In this document: positions 18,824-27,904 of the stretch, piece by piece
Position numbering within the stretch: the stretch's first letter is position 1
Layout: the number at the start of each line of letters is the position of its first letter
Origin: Bacteroidales bacterium
GTDB taxonomy: Bacteria > Bacteroidota > Bacteroidia > Bacteroidales > UBA12077
Direction of reading: 5' to 3'
Assembly: GCA_021108325.1 (NCBI GenBank)
Contig: JAIORB010000058.1
Location: forward strand, 19,087-83,086
DNA: 64,000 bases
Made by a program: the position numbers and the translations under genes
The notes under the pieces: model-generated
Seen by the model: only the letters and a program-made list of their open reading frames with translations
Database searches by the model: none
Told to the model about the DNA's origin: nothing

Positions 18824-19217
18824 ATTTTTTTTATTTAAATGTACTTCAAGCAAATATATTAAATATTCTATTAAAAAAATATTTAGCATCTCATTTTTGA
18901 TTCTTATATTATTAAGCCTACCCGACTAGCTGCGAAAGCAGCTAGTCGGGTAGGCAAAAAACTAAAACAACTTAGCATAGCGTTCTCATGAACGTAGTGA
19001 GTAATTTTCTATCATACTTGCCGAACCTATCTCGATAAATTCATTATCAAACCGTTGCAGACCCAAATTATATATAAATAGTCAGAACGTGATGCACTTT
19101 CCGTTTTGTAAGAATTGTCAAAATGAGTTGAAATATCCTATTTTCCTAATTTTTTAGCGGCTTGTTTATAACTTGTCGAAGTATAGAGCATATTAAAAAT
19201 ACTTTTCGGGGCTTTTT
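18824..19217. other. Intergenic region with palindrome and possible decayed sequence
   Basis: This 394-bp gap lies between the hybrid kinase stop and the caspase-like gene start. It has the 40-bp palindrome at 18916-18955. At 19091 a short plus-strand frame (about 21 codons, MHFPFCKNCQ at the start) has a CxxC but no further support. Base composition is less AT-rich than other gaps. No complete gene is seen. Confidence 0.5.
18916..18955. repeat. Perfect 18-bp palindrome with GAAA loop
   Basis: GCCTACCCGACTAGCTGC and its exact complement flank GAAA. The stem is GC-rich against the local AT-rich DNA, and no long T-tract follows on either strand. It could be a REP-like genomic palindrome or a terminator for the upstream kinase gene. 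Confidence 0.8.
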
Positions 19218-21818
19218 TTATGATAAGTATTTATTTAATTTTATTAAAAACTGGTCTATCGAAATTGGTTTTGCAATATAATCATCACAACCAGCATCGA
19301 AACATTTATAACTATCTTGGGGTAAAGCATAAGCAGTTTGGGCTACAATTGGGATATCTTTAGTCATTTCTTTAATGCGTTTAGTGCATTCATAACCATC
19401 CATAACAGGCATTTGTATGTCCATTAGTATAAGATCAATGTTTTTATTAGTTTCAATAAACTTTAAAGCCTCTTCTCCGTTTTTAGCCCATATAAGATCA
19501 ACATTGGTAATGCTTAAAGTTTCTTTAATCATTTCGAAATTTATTTGTTTATCTTCTGCAATAAGTATCACTTTATCTTTCCAGTTAAATTGATTTGGTT
19601 GTGTTAAATCTTCAGAAACACTTTCATCTGATTTATAAGGTAAATTAAAGAAAAAGGATGTTCCTCTTCCCAGGGTCGATTCTAACGAGATATTACCATT
19701 TAATAATTCAACTAATTTTTTTGCAACTGATAAACCAATCCCGGCACCACTATATTTTTTAGTTGTACTCTCGTCAACCTGCCTGAATCGTTCAAAAATC
19801 AAATCATAATACTTTTCATCAATTCCAATACCAGTATCTCTTACATAAAATTGAATCTCTTTTTCGTTCGGATGGATAAAGCCAAATTCGACATGACCTT
19901 TTTCTGTAAATTTTATTGCATTATCAATTAATATTGAAAGTATTTGTTTAAATCGCGATGGGTCAGTATTTATAACTAAATCATTCTCTTTGTTTTCATT
20001 AGCATAAGCTAATACAAGAGCTTCCTTATTCATTTTAACTAGTTTATCTGTATAATGATCATATAAAAACTCCAATATAGGATGAAGATTAAACTCTTTC
20101 TTCTCAACTTTTGCCTGCCCTGATTCAATAGTTGCAAAGTCAACAATATCGTCGATTAAATTAGTAAGACTATTACATCCTTCCTGAACTAAATCAATAT
20201 ACTCTCTTCGTTTTTTAGCTGTTAAATTATCATATGCCATCATTTGAGAATACCCGCTAATTGCATTCATCGGAGTACGCACTTCGTGCGATATGTTTGC
20301 TAAAAAGTTTGATTTTAACCTGTCTGCTTCTTCAGCTTTATTTTTTGCAATTTCAAGGTTTATCATGGTCTTTTTATGCTCTTCGATCTCATGAAGCAAT
20401 TTCCTATTTGTTTCTTCAATATCTACAGTTCGTTCTTTAACTCTTATTTCAAGTTCTCCTTTTATTTTATTCAGTTGTACCTCGGTTTTCATTCGTTCTT
20501 CAATTTCAGTTTGAAGTTTTCCTGATAATCCTTTTTGCGCTCTGCCAAAAAGAAACAGTACAAAAGCAATAAGAAAAGCCAATAAGGAACTAAAAATTAG
20601 TATGAGATTTTGTGTTTCTTTTTTCTTTAGTTTTGATTCTTGTAATTCCTGATCCAGTTTTAAAAATTCTATCTCTTTTTTGTGCTGTGCCGTTTGAAAC
20701 TGAGCTTCCAGTTCTCCAATTTGCTTGTATTTTTCCTCGTTAAACAGAGAATCTTTTATAACCGCATACTCTTTATAATAATTAAGTGCATCAGAATATT
20801 TTCCCATTTCCTCATATACTCCTGATAATGCTTCGTAATTATAAGAGATATAATCTTTCATCGATATTTCAGTTGAAAGATTTAATCCTTTTTCAAAATA
20901 TTCAATAGATTTTGAATAATTACCTGTGTTTCTATATAGAGAACCCAGATTATAAAAAATATAAACTAAAGTTGGTTTAAAACCGATTTCTTCAAAAATA
21001 ATAAGTGCTTTTTGATAATAATCCAAGGCCATATTAAAATTTTTGCACTCCTCGTAAACTAAACCAATATTGCTTAATGATATTGCAATATTTTGTTTAT
21101 CTTGTAGTTGCTCATAAATACTGAAGGATTTTTCATAATAATTAAGTGACTGAACAAAATCGCCCCAATTATATTGCAATACGCCAATATTTTGATAAAT
21201 AGCGGCTATTCGCTCTTCATTGTTTGTTTGCTTATAAATTTCTAAAGCCTTTTCATAATAATTCTGAGCCAGCGAATATTTTTGCAAATCGTTATATAAA
21301 GTACCAATATCCTGGTAACTTATGGCAGCTTTTTCTTTACTTCCTATTGATTCAGCTATTTCTATTGATTTTTGATAAAAAAATAAAGCCTCATCATAAT
21401 GATTTACATACTGATTTGTAAGCCCAAGATTATGACATAGTTGCATAATTTGGCTTGAATTATCTAATGACTGATAAAGTAAAAGCGCTTCTTTATAGTA
21501 CTCTTCAGCTTTTTCAAAATCATCAATATTAAAATAGTATTCACCCAAATAAAAAATTGCAAAGGCCTTTGAATCGGAATTATTTACAGATTCGGAAAGT
21601 TTTAATAATTCTTCCGAATTATGTAAAACATTTTCTAAATGATTAGGGAAGCTAAGTTCAATAATATTTTTATAAACAGGTATCTTCAAACCTGATTGAC
21701 TTGTACTATTTAACTTTTGCTCTAATCGAAGTAATTCTGTCTTATAAGAATCTTCCTGAGCATAGGAAGATAAAAAGCATATTGTAATTAAAATGCTAAA
21801 GAAACTTCTCATAACCAT
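19218..21818 (-). CDS. TPR-containing hybrid sensor histidine kinase
   Basis: An 866-residue sensor. It has a signal peptide (ends SSYAQ), a periplasmic array of about eight TPR units (about 40-370) with repeated YYEKALEIY-like cores, a coiled coil, a membrane segment (about 403-425), a HisKA domain with phospho-accepting His511 in SHEVRTPMN, a HATPase domain with DTGIGIDEKYYDLIFERF and GAGIGLSVAKKL, and a receiver domain with phospho-acceptor Asp800 in LMDIQMP. The architecture suggests that a periplasmic protein partner is sensed. No DNA-binding output is present, so the phosphate may pass on. It is on the same strand as, and upstream of, the caspase-like gene. Confidence 0.92.
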   Translation of the reverse strand: MVMRSFFSILITICFLSSYAQEDSYKTELLRLEQKLNSTSQSGLKIPVYKNIIELSFPNHLENVLHNSEELLKLSESVNNSDSKAFAIFYLGEYYFNIDDFEKAEEYYKEALLLYQSLDNSSQIMQLCHNLGLTNQYVNHYDEALFFYQKSIEIAESIGSKEKAAISYQDIGTLYNDLQKYSLAQNYYEKALEIYKQTNNEERIAAIYQNIGVLQYNWGDFVQSLNYYEKSFSIYEQLQDKQNIAISLSNIGLVYEECKNFNMALDYYQKALIIFEEIGFKPTLVYIFYNLGSLYRNTGNYSKSIEYFEKGLNLSTEISMKDYISYNYEALSGVYEEMGKYSDALNYYKEYAVIKDSLFNEEKYKQIGELEAQFQTAQHKKEIEFLKLDQELQESKLKKKETQNLILIFSSLLAFLIAFVLFLFGRAQKGLSGKLQTEIEERMKTEVQLNKIKGELEIRVKERTVDIEETNRKLLHEIEEHKKTMINLEIAKNKAEEADRLKSNFLANISHEVRTPMNAISGYSQMMAYDNLTAKKRREYIDLVQEGCNSLTNLIDDIVDFATIESGQAKVEKKEFNLHPILEFLYDHYTDKLVKMNKEALVLAYANENKENDLVINTDPSRFKQILSILIDNAIKFTEKGHVEFGFIHPNEKEIQFYVRDTGIGIDEKYYDLIFERFRQVDESTTKKYSGAGIGLSVAKKLVELLNGNISLESTLGRGTSFFFNLPYKSDESVSEDLTQPNQFNWKDKVILIAEDKQINFEMIKETLSITNVDLIWAKNGEEALKFIETNKNIDLILMDIQMPVMDGYECTKRIKEMTKDIPIVAQTAYALPQDSYKCFDAGCDDYIAKPISIDQFLIKLNKYLS

Positions 21819-21905
21819 TAAATTATTGAATATAAAATTTAAATATACAAAATAATTGGAGATATTAGTAGAAGGAAAACCCGAAAAGTTTAAACAATCA
21901 AATGT

Positions 21906-22289
21906 TTATTCGGTCTCAAAAAAAGATTTTATGGCACCAAAATAATATTCATTCCAACCTTCGATAATATTTTCATAATCTTCATCGGGTATATTTTTAT
22001 GAATAAGTTCAACTTGAGTTCCTTTTTTATTATCAAATAAATTTATTGTTACAATCGATTTAACAGATTGATCCTCAAAATACCACTCCTGTACAACTTT
22101 CTTATTATCAATAATTTCCAGATTTTTGCCGGTGATATCACCTTCCCAGAGAGAAAACTCGGTGTCAACATTGGAATCCATTATAGCTTTATAGCCGGTC
22201 CATAGTTCTATTGTAAATGGATTAGTAATTGCTATAAATACTTCTTCAGGCTCAGCTGGAATAATATAATATTTCTTAAAATCTTTCAT
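21906..22289 (-). CDS. SRPBCC (AHSA1-like) domain protein
   Basis: A 127-residue protein of the START/Bet v 1-like SRPBCC fold. It begins with the strand-helix pattern KYYIIPAEPEEVFIAITNPFTIELWTG and has GDITGKNLEI and VVQEWYFED, which resemble AHSA1 and activator-of-Hsp90-like proteins. The C-terminal helix EDYENIIEGWNEYYFGAIKSFFE closes the hydrophobic cavity. Substrate is unknown. It follows the coiled-coil gene by 12 nt, so it belongs to the same transcript. Confidence 0.85.
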   Translation of the reverse strand: MKDFKKYYIIPAEPEEVFIAITNPFTIELWTGYKAIMDSNVDTEFSLWEGDITGKNLEIIDNKKVVQEWYFEDQSVKSIVTINLFDNKKGTQVELIHKNIPDEDYENIIEGWNEYYFGAIKSFFETE

Positions 22290-22301
22290 TAGTTAACTTA
22301 A

Positions 22302-23987
22302 TTATATCCTTTCTAATTCAACCTCATATAATTCTTCAGAAATAGATTGATTATTTTTAAAAAAGAATAATCCACCCCAATCATGTTTTACTTTAAGATA
22401 AATTCTTACAGCTTCATTATCAATAACTATTGTACGAGTTATATACATACCAAATTTCTCGAATTCCTCAACTGTTTTACCTTTAGGATAATCTTTTTTT
22501 ACCTCTGTAAACTCATCAGCAGCTTTTTTTGCCTGGTGATAAAGTTGATTTTGCCTTTTTAATTTCTCAGCTAATGCTTTTGCTTTTCGTACTTCAATAT
22601 CTTTTCGTAATAGTTCTTGCTCTTCCAGTTCAGCCTGTACTTTTGCTGCCTCATCTGCTTCTTTTCTATCTTCAGATAAACGTTTTTCTTCCGCAAGTTT
22701 TGCCAATCTCTGTTCTTCTTCCATCACTATTCTGGCTTCTTCTTCTTTCTGTCTCTGTTCAGATTCTTCTTTCAGTTGAGTTAATTGTCGCTCATACTCT
22801 TCAGCTTCACGTTTAGCTTTTTCTTCAGCAACTTTTTTAAGTGAATCGGCTTCGGCTTTTAAATATGCTTCTTCGGCAGCCCTCTTTCTTGTAATTTCTT
22901 CGGCTTCTTTTTTTGCTCTTTCCTCTGCTTCTACCCTTTGTTGTTCTGTAATACGTTCTTTTTCGAGCAATTCAGCCTGTTTTTTTGCATCTTCTTCTTG
23001 TCGGCGTTGTTTGGCTTCTTCTTGTTGTTGAGTCAATAATTGAGCCTTCCGTTCGGCTTCTAGTCTGGCCGCTTCTGCTGCTGCTTTATTTCGAGCTTCA
23101 TCTTCAGCTTTAATTTTAGCTTCTAAAGCCGCTTTTTGTCTAGCTTCTTCCTCCGCTTTTTTCTTAGCTCTTTCCTCTGCTTCTACTCTTTGTTGTTCTG
23201 CTACACGTTGTTTCTCAAGTAATTCTGCTTGTTTTCTTGCTTCTTCTTCCTGACGTCTGCGTTGGGCCTCTTCTTCTTGTTGCTTTCGAATTCTTTCTTT
23301 TTCTTGCTCTTCTTGAACCTTAGCCTCTGCTGCTGCCTTTCTTCTGGCTTCTGATGCTGCTTTTTCTTCCTCAAACCTTTTCTGACGTTCAGCTTCTTCG
23401 GCAGCTTTCTGAGCAGCTATCTGTTGCTGCCTTTCAGCTAATTCTTTTTGTTTTTGTTCTTCTATATGTTCTCTATGAGCTTCTTCTAATGCTTTTTCAG
23501 CCTGAATAACTTTGTTTCTCATTTCTGTGGAATAATCCACATCATAATCAAAATCACCTATTTGTCGGTAAAATTTAATAATTCCAACAGGTTGAGAAAA
23601 AACCACTGTATTTACTCCTTCATATTGATTGAAAAGTTCAACTGCAAAATATATTGGTGTAAAAGCTTTATTTTTAAAATTATCGGGAACTTCGGTATTT
23701 ATACTAATTTTTTTAGTTACATATCCATCTTTAGAAAATTCAAATATGTAATCTTTACTAATTTCTAAATCCATCTTAAATCTCCCCGACCTATCTGATG
23801 GTATAGATTTTACAAATTGACCATTCTCATATAAGTTAATTTCTCCCTCTTTTGCATTATCTCCATCTTTAAAAGATAATCTTCCTTTTACTTCAAGTAG
23901 ATTTTGAGAATAGATACTTTTAGTTAAAAGAATAAAAGTTAAAGTAATTGAAAGTATAAATATATTTTTAAGTAATCCTTTTCTCAT
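22302..23987 (-). CDS. Exported protein with long charged coiled coil
   Basis: A 561-residue protein of unknown function. It has a signal peptide or anchor (about 8-27, ends SIYSQ), then a carboxypeptidase regulatory-like beta domain (about 30-110) with GRLSFKDGD and GYVTKKISI. A very long Glu/Lys/Ala/Gln/Arg-rich helix (about 150-495) resembles TolA domain II, and a small C-terminal domain (about 495-561) follows. The helix is internally repetitive: QAELLEKQRVAEQQRVEAEE recurs later as QAELLEKERITEQQRVEAEE. It could span the periplasm. It is 2 nt downstream of the cNMP kinase gene. I cannot name a family. Confidence 0.7.
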   Translation of the reverse strand: MRKGLLKNIFILSITLTFILLTKSIYSQNLLEVKGRLSFKDGDNAKEGEINLYENGQFVKSIPSDRSGRFKMDLEISKDYIFEFSKDGYVTKKISINTEVPDNFKNKAFTPIYFAVELFNQYEGVNTVVFSQPVGIIKFYRQIGDFDYDVDYSTEMRNKVIQAEKALEEAHREHIEEQKQKELAERQQQIAAQKAAEEAERQKRFEEEKAASEARRKAAAEAKVQEEQEKERIRKQQEEEAQRRRQEEEARKQAELLEKQRVAEQQRVEAEERAKKKAEEEARQKAALEAKIKAEDEARNKAAAEAARLEAERKAQLLTQQQEEAKQRRQEEDAKKQAELLEKERITEQQRVEAEERAKKEAEEITRKRAAEEAYLKAEADSLKKVAEEKAKREAEEYERQLTQLKEESEQRQKEEEARIVMEEEQRLAKLAEEKRLSEDRKEADEAAKVQAELEEQELLRKDIEVRKAKALAEKLKRQNQLYHQAKKAADEFTEVKKDYPKGKTVEEFEKFGMYITRTIVIDNEAVRIYLKVKHDWGGLFFFKNNQSISEELYEVELERI

Positions 23988-23989
23988 CC

Positions 23990-25204
23990 TTAAATAATTT
24001 TTTCTTTATAAACAGGAACTGTAAACATGAACTGTGTTCCATTTCCTTCTTTGCTTTTTACATTTATTGTGCCACCATTTTTTTCAACAAATTCTCGTGA
24101 AATAATTAAACCAAGGCCAGTACCTATTTCATCAGCAGTACCTTGTGTCGATATATGGGAATCAATCTTGAAAATTTTTTTCAAATTTTCCTCAGGTACA
24201 CCAATCCCTGTATCAGTTACCATTATTTCAATATGCTCATTAAGACTTTTAGCTTCAATATTTATGATATCTCCGGAATTTGTAAATTTAACTGAATTTG
24301 ATATTAAATTTCTTAAAACAGTGCAAATCATATTTTTATCAATATAAGCAAATAAACCCATTTTTACATTCGCGTTTATTTTAACACCTTTTTTCTCAGC
24401 CTTTTCCTGAAAAAGATTCATATTTTCAATCGCCAGTTCAAAAACCTCAACTTTTTCTGGTTTGACTTCCATCCGTCCTGTTTGTGATTTAGCCCATTTG
24501 AGCAAATCTTCAAGCAAATTATATGCGTTATTTGAAAATTTATTAATCTGCCTGATAAACTCTTTTATTTTATTTGAATCATAAGTATCGTATCGCTCGA
24601 TAAGTAATTCAGATAATCCAATTACCGTGTTAAAGGGGTTTTTGAGATCGTGAGCTATTATAGTAAAAAATTTATCTTTTGTAGCATTTAGTTCTTCCAA
24701 CTCTTTTTTTTGCTTATCCAGTTCGTCCCTTTGACGTTCAATTTTAAGGTTGTTTTGAGTTAATTTCTCTTCTAAAATATTATTATCTCTAAGTCGCTTT
24801 ATTAATGCTTTTAATACAGCTTTCGAAACTTCAATATTATCCTTAATAATTTTATAAAAATCCTCTTGATTTAAACGAAGTAAGTGTGTTGTTTCAATAG
24901 CTGTTACAGTTGCTGATCGAACAGAAGAATCTATTAATGAATACTCACCAAAAAAATCTTTTTCTCCAAACTGAGTGAAAATATGTTCACCATCGTGAAC
25001 TTTCACCTTCCCTTCTACAATAATATACATAGCATTTAACTGATCTCCTTTATGAAAAACAGTATCGTCTTTCTCAACAAAAACATCAGTCAGAAGGTCT
25101 GCCAGAAGTTTAAGAATTTCTTCGTCAGACTCTGAAAAAATAACCACATCACGTAATATATCAACGCGTTTTTCTATTTTTTTTTCAGAACCTATCCCAT
25201 TCAT
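23990..25204 (-). CDS. Cyclic-nucleotide-binding-domain sensor histidine kinase
   Basis: A 404-residue cytoplasmic kinase with no membrane segment. A cNMP-binding (CAP_ED-like) domain lies at about 18-130, with FHKGDQLNAMYIIVEGKVKVHDG and FGEYSLID, followed by a coiled-coil linker. HisKA has His185 in IAHDLKNPFN, and HATPase has DTGIGVPEENLKKIF and GTGLGLIISREFVEKNGG. The GEYSLID phosphate cassette is degenerate against GExA, so the ligand may not be cAMP. First gene of a tight trio with the coiled-coil protein and the SRPBCC protein. No response regulator is encoded beside it. Confidence 0.9.
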   Translation of the reverse strand: MNGIGSEKKIEKRVDILRDVVIFSESDEEILKLLADLLTDVFVEKDDTVFHKGDQLNAMYIIVEGKVKVHDGEHIFTQFGEKDFFGEYSLIDSSVRSATVTAIETTHLLRLNQEDFYKIIKDNIEVSKAVLKALIKRLRDNNILEEKLTQNNLKIERQRDELDKQKKELEELNATKDKFFTIIAHDLKNPFNTVIGLSELLIERYDTYDSNKIKEFIRQINKFSNNAYNLLEDLLKWAKSQTGRMEVKPEKVEVFELAIENMNLFQEKAEKKGVKINANVKMGLFAYIDKNMICTVLRNLISNSVKFTNSGDIINIEAKSLNEHIEIMVTDTGIGVPEENLKKIFKIDSHISTQGTADEIGTGLGLIISREFVEKNGGTINVKSKEGNGTQFMFTVPVYKEKII

Positions 25205-25350
25205 TTTAACTCCCGTTATGCTTTTTTTGACTAAGGCTTTTTTAATACTTCTATTACGGCATTTTTATTGCTTGGTTGCAATCTTAATTCATAAAACAAA
25301 TATAATAATTAATTAAACAGAATAAATGGAATAATATTTTAATTTGAAAT

Positions 25351-25382
25351 AAAAAATCCAGAGCTTAAACTCCGGATTTTTT
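25351..25382 (-). terminator. Intrinsic terminator after the beta-lactamase-like gene
   Basis: The minus-strand arms ATCCGGAG and CTCTGGAT, with a T-tract, lie right after the stop at 25385. It separates this gene from the kinase trio. Confidence 0.8.
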
Positions 25383-25384
25383 AC

Positions 25385-26716
25385 CTAATTATTTGCAGTT
25401 AACCATTTATCTTGCAATGGCTTCGGCTCATAATAATCAAACAAATCGTAGGTAGGCCAATTATCAATAGTAGCTAAACCTTTAATTATTGTTTTATTAA
25501 TTTGAACAGGGAATCGAGCACCATATTTAGGCGTAGTGTTGATAATAAGTACCCAGCTTAATCCGTTCTGTTCTCTTTTTAAAAGTGCAGATGTTCCTGA
25601 TAAGGTTCCTGTTCGCCACCAAAATCCATTACTATCTGTTCCTGTCCATCCAAATGGTCTGATCCATTTACTTGATTTTGTCATCTCAGTTATTGATTCA
25701 ACCGATAATATATCGTCTCTCATACCAAAACCATCAATAGCAACCAAAAATTTCATTAATTCAGTTGGTGACGCAACCCAACCTCCGGCTGCACCAAGTG
25801 TTTCAATAGAATTACCACCATAATACTTTGGAACTCTTTCGCCGGTACCAAAACTTGATAAAACATTACGTTCTCCTTTAAGACCATAATAATTCACTTC
25901 ATTTTCATAACTATCTTCCGGAAGCGACTTGCCAAGATGCATATCATAAATTCCCAAAGGATTTAATATTTGAGTAACAATATAATCTTCGTATGAAGTA
26001 TTTGATACTTTCTCAATAACCAAACCTAAAAGTGCATAACCGAAATTAGAATAAACGGATTTTTTACCGGGCGAATAATCTAATTTTCGATTTTGAATTA
26101 CATATTGAACAATAGTTTCAGTTTTTAAAGGAAGTTCTGCATTCATTTTCCTCGCAATAGAAAGATTTAAAAACATTGGATCTCCCTTTCTATTTGTCCA
26201 ACCGGATGTATGATTTAAAAGATTCCTGACAGTTATTCCCAACACTTTTTTGTCTTTAATTTCGAGGAATTCGTTGTCGTTAAGAATTCCATTCTCACCA
26301 AATATCGTATCGTTTAAACTGATTTTGCCATCATCCACAAGCTTCATTATTGCAACAGATGTAATCAATTTAGATACACTTGCAATACGAAATAAATGTT
26401 TTGGTTGAACTTTTATCTCATTTTCTTTATCGGCATACCCAAAGCCTTTTGTATATATTAGTCTTTCGTCTTTAACAACAGCTACCGAGGCACCAACAAT
26501 ATTCCATTTTTGCATAAAACTTTCAATCTGCTGGTCTAGTCCCTGCATTGATTCATAAGCAGATAAATTATTAGTTAATCGTAATGCAATAGGCATTTTT
26601 TCTTCTGAAGGAAAAACTTTCTCAGTTGTTGTCTTGTCGGAAAAACTGATTGCTATCTCTCCAAAAAAGACTAAAATAAATAATAATGTTATTCTTAATA
26701 CTCGTATAAATTTCAT
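25385..26716 (-). CDS. Class C beta-lactamase-like serine hydrolase
   Basis: A 443-residue exported hydrolase of the serine beta-lactamase-like family. I chose the ATG at 26716 (MKFIRVLRITLLF) since it opens a signal peptide. The longer frame adds 17 residues. The SxxK motif is SVSK with Ser115, the YxN motif is YSNFGYALLG, and a HTSGW segment follows the first motif. A region RTGTLSGTSALL replaces the usual KTG-type motif. Family members include esterases, D-aminopeptidases and penicillin-binding proteins, so the substrate cannot be told. It is monocistronic. Confidence 0.85.
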   Translation of the reverse strand: MKFIRVLRITLLFILVFFGEIAISFSDKTTTEKVFPSEEKMPIALRLTNNLSAYESMQGLDQQIESFMQKWNIVGASVAVVKDERLIYTKGFGYADKENEIKVQPKHLFRIASVSKLITSVAIMKLVDDGKISLNDTIFGENGILNDNEFLEIKDKKVLGITVRNLLNHTSGWTNRKGDPMFLNLSIARKMNAELPLKTETIVQYVIQNRKLDYSPGKKSVYSNFGYALLGLVIEKVSNTSYEDYIVTQILNPLGIYDMHLGKSLPEDSYENEVNYYGLKGERNVLSSFGTGERVPKYYGGNSIETLGAAGGWVASPTELMKFLVAIDGFGMRDDILSVESITEMTKSSKWIRPFGWTGTDSNGFWWRTGTLSGTSALLKREQNGLSWVLIINTTPKYGARFPVQINKTIIKGLATIDNWPTYDLFDYYEPKPLQDKWLTANN

Positions 26717-26863
26717 AAAAATTGTATTCGTTCCTACTAAGGATTTGTTACTAAAGAACCTATACATTTAAACTTGTTCTCTTTACTTTTAACTGTGTTG
26801 CTCAAAGCCTTAAATAACTTCATTTATTCTGTACATCTTATTTCGCAACAAATCCATAAATCA

Positions 26864-26890
26864 ATATCCAGAAAATAAACTTCTGGATAT
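26864..26890. repeat. 10-bp perfect inverted repeat
   Basis: ATATCCAGAA, a 7-nt spacer and TTCTGGATAT. It lies about 150 bp upstream of the beta-lactamase-like start, which could make it an operator or a leader hairpin. Confidence 0.55.
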
Positions 26891-27041
26891 CTGCACCTTA
26901 TTAAAAATTTAATAAGAAAAACGGATGCAAAGCTAATTAATTATTTCAAACAACAAATAAATCGAGTACAAGTTTTGACAAATACTAAAAAACTGATGAT
27001 GAGTTTATTAACAATTTCGGGGATAATTTGCAGGAAAGTAT

Positions 27042-27072
27042 AAAAAAACCACTACTTTGAACTAAGTAGTGG
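27042..27072 (-). terminator. Intrinsic terminator after the porin-like gene
   Basis: The minus-strand arms CCACTACTT and AAGTAGTGG with a TTTTTTT tail lie just after the stop at 27096. Confidence 0.88.
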
Positions 27073-27095
27073 CTGTTGAAAACTTTATATTTTTT

Positions 27096-27755
27096 TTAGA
27101 AGAAAATTCCCAAAGAAGCTACAAATTGACTATTTCTTGAATCAAAATCTAATGTTTCATTGCCTATCTTAACTCCATTGGCCAATTTGCTAAGATTTCC
27201 TTCATATTTTACATCAATTGTAAGCTTTTTACCTATATCCAAGCCAACACCAACCTGATAACCCCAGGTTGCTCCATTGAATTCTTCTTCGTAATCCATT
27301 CCCATAAATCCATCTAATGAAGGATCAGTACTAAGAATAATAGTTCCAACAGGTCCTGCCTGAATACGTGCCGGGCCAAATTTGTAACCTAACATTATTG
27401 GGAAATCAATTTGTCTGTACTTCTGCTCTCTAATTTCCTTTGTTCCATCCACAACATTATTATTTAATAAGGCAGAAACTTCGACTTCACCACTAGTTGA
27501 TGTAAAAAGCAATTCTGGCTGAACATATAATTTAGCAATTGTAATTCTACTAAAAATTCCACCCTGAAATCCAATTTTAGCATTTTGACCTTTTACTACT
27601 AACGCATCAAAATCAGTCTGATCTGTAATCTCAATAACTTCATCAACTTTTATGCTTGTTGAAGTAATACCCGCCTTAACACCAAATTTAATTTGAGCAT
27701 TTGAAACAATGCTAAATGGTATTATTAATAGTGTAATTAAAATTAATCGTTTCAT
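27096..27755 (-). CDS. Porin-like outer membrane beta-barrel protein
   Basis: A 219-residue exported protein. The signal peptide ends SNAQ, and the mature start IKFGVKAGITSTSI is typical of the outer membrane beta-barrel (OMP_b-brl / PorT-like) proteins common in Bacteroidota. Alternating strands include KLYVQPELLFTS, YRQIDFPIMLGYKFGPARIQAGP and WGYQVGVGLDIGKKLTIDVKY. The last residue is phenylalanine (ASLGIFF), as expected for BAM recognition. Function is not known. It is monocistronic with its own terminator. Confidence 0.85.
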   Translation of the reverse strand: MKRLILITLLIIPFSIVSNAQIKFGVKAGITSTSIKVDEVIEITDQTDFDALVVKGQNAKIGFQGGIFSRITIAKLYVQPELLFTSTSGEVEVSALLNNNVVDGTKEIREQKYRQIDFPIMLGYKFGPARIQAGPVGTIILSTDPSLDGFMGMDYEEEFNGATWGYQVGVGLDIGKKLTIDVKYEGNLSKLANGVKIGNETLDFDSRNSQFVASLGIFF

Positions 27756-27837
27756 ATCATGTTTTTTTTAGTTAGTAAATCAAATATTTTCAAAAATCAT
27801 TCCAGAAAATGTAAAAATAGATAATAAACTAAAATTT

Positions 27838-27873
27838 ACTAAAAAAAGGGTGAAGAAAATATTTCTTCACCCC
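27838..27873 (-). terminator. Intrinsic terminator after the FKBP gene
   Basis: The minus-strand arms GGGTGAAGAAA and TTTCTTCACCC form an 11-bp perfect stem with a 3-nt loop and a run of seven T, about 30 bp after the stop at 27905. Confidence 0.92.
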
Positions 27874-27904
27874 TTTATATTTATAGGTTTTAATTAAGTT
27901 TATC

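Larger units (their letters stand above)
26717..27095. other. Intergenic region with hairpins
   Basis: No reading frame is convincing. It contains the inverted repeat at 26864-26890 and the terminator at 27042-27072. The beta-lactamase-like gene promoter must lie in the left part, but no clear -33/-7 pair was found. Confidence 0.55.

Noticed and set aside
19091..19156. Short plus-strand frame beginning MHFPFCKNCQ
   Set aside because: The CxxC recalls the start of some transposases, but it is only about 21 codons, with no inverted repeats or further transposase sequence.
22529..22816. 95-codon plus-strand frame rich in Leu and Val
   Set aside because: It is the antisense shadow of the Glu/Lys-rich coiled coil; such repeats produce long hydrophobic frames on the other strand.
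16940..25204. Defence island (phage defence with caspase)
   Set aside because: No nuclease, TIR, gasdermin, reverse transcriptase or similar effector is present, and the caspase-like protein carries a signal peptide, which fits a secreted role better.
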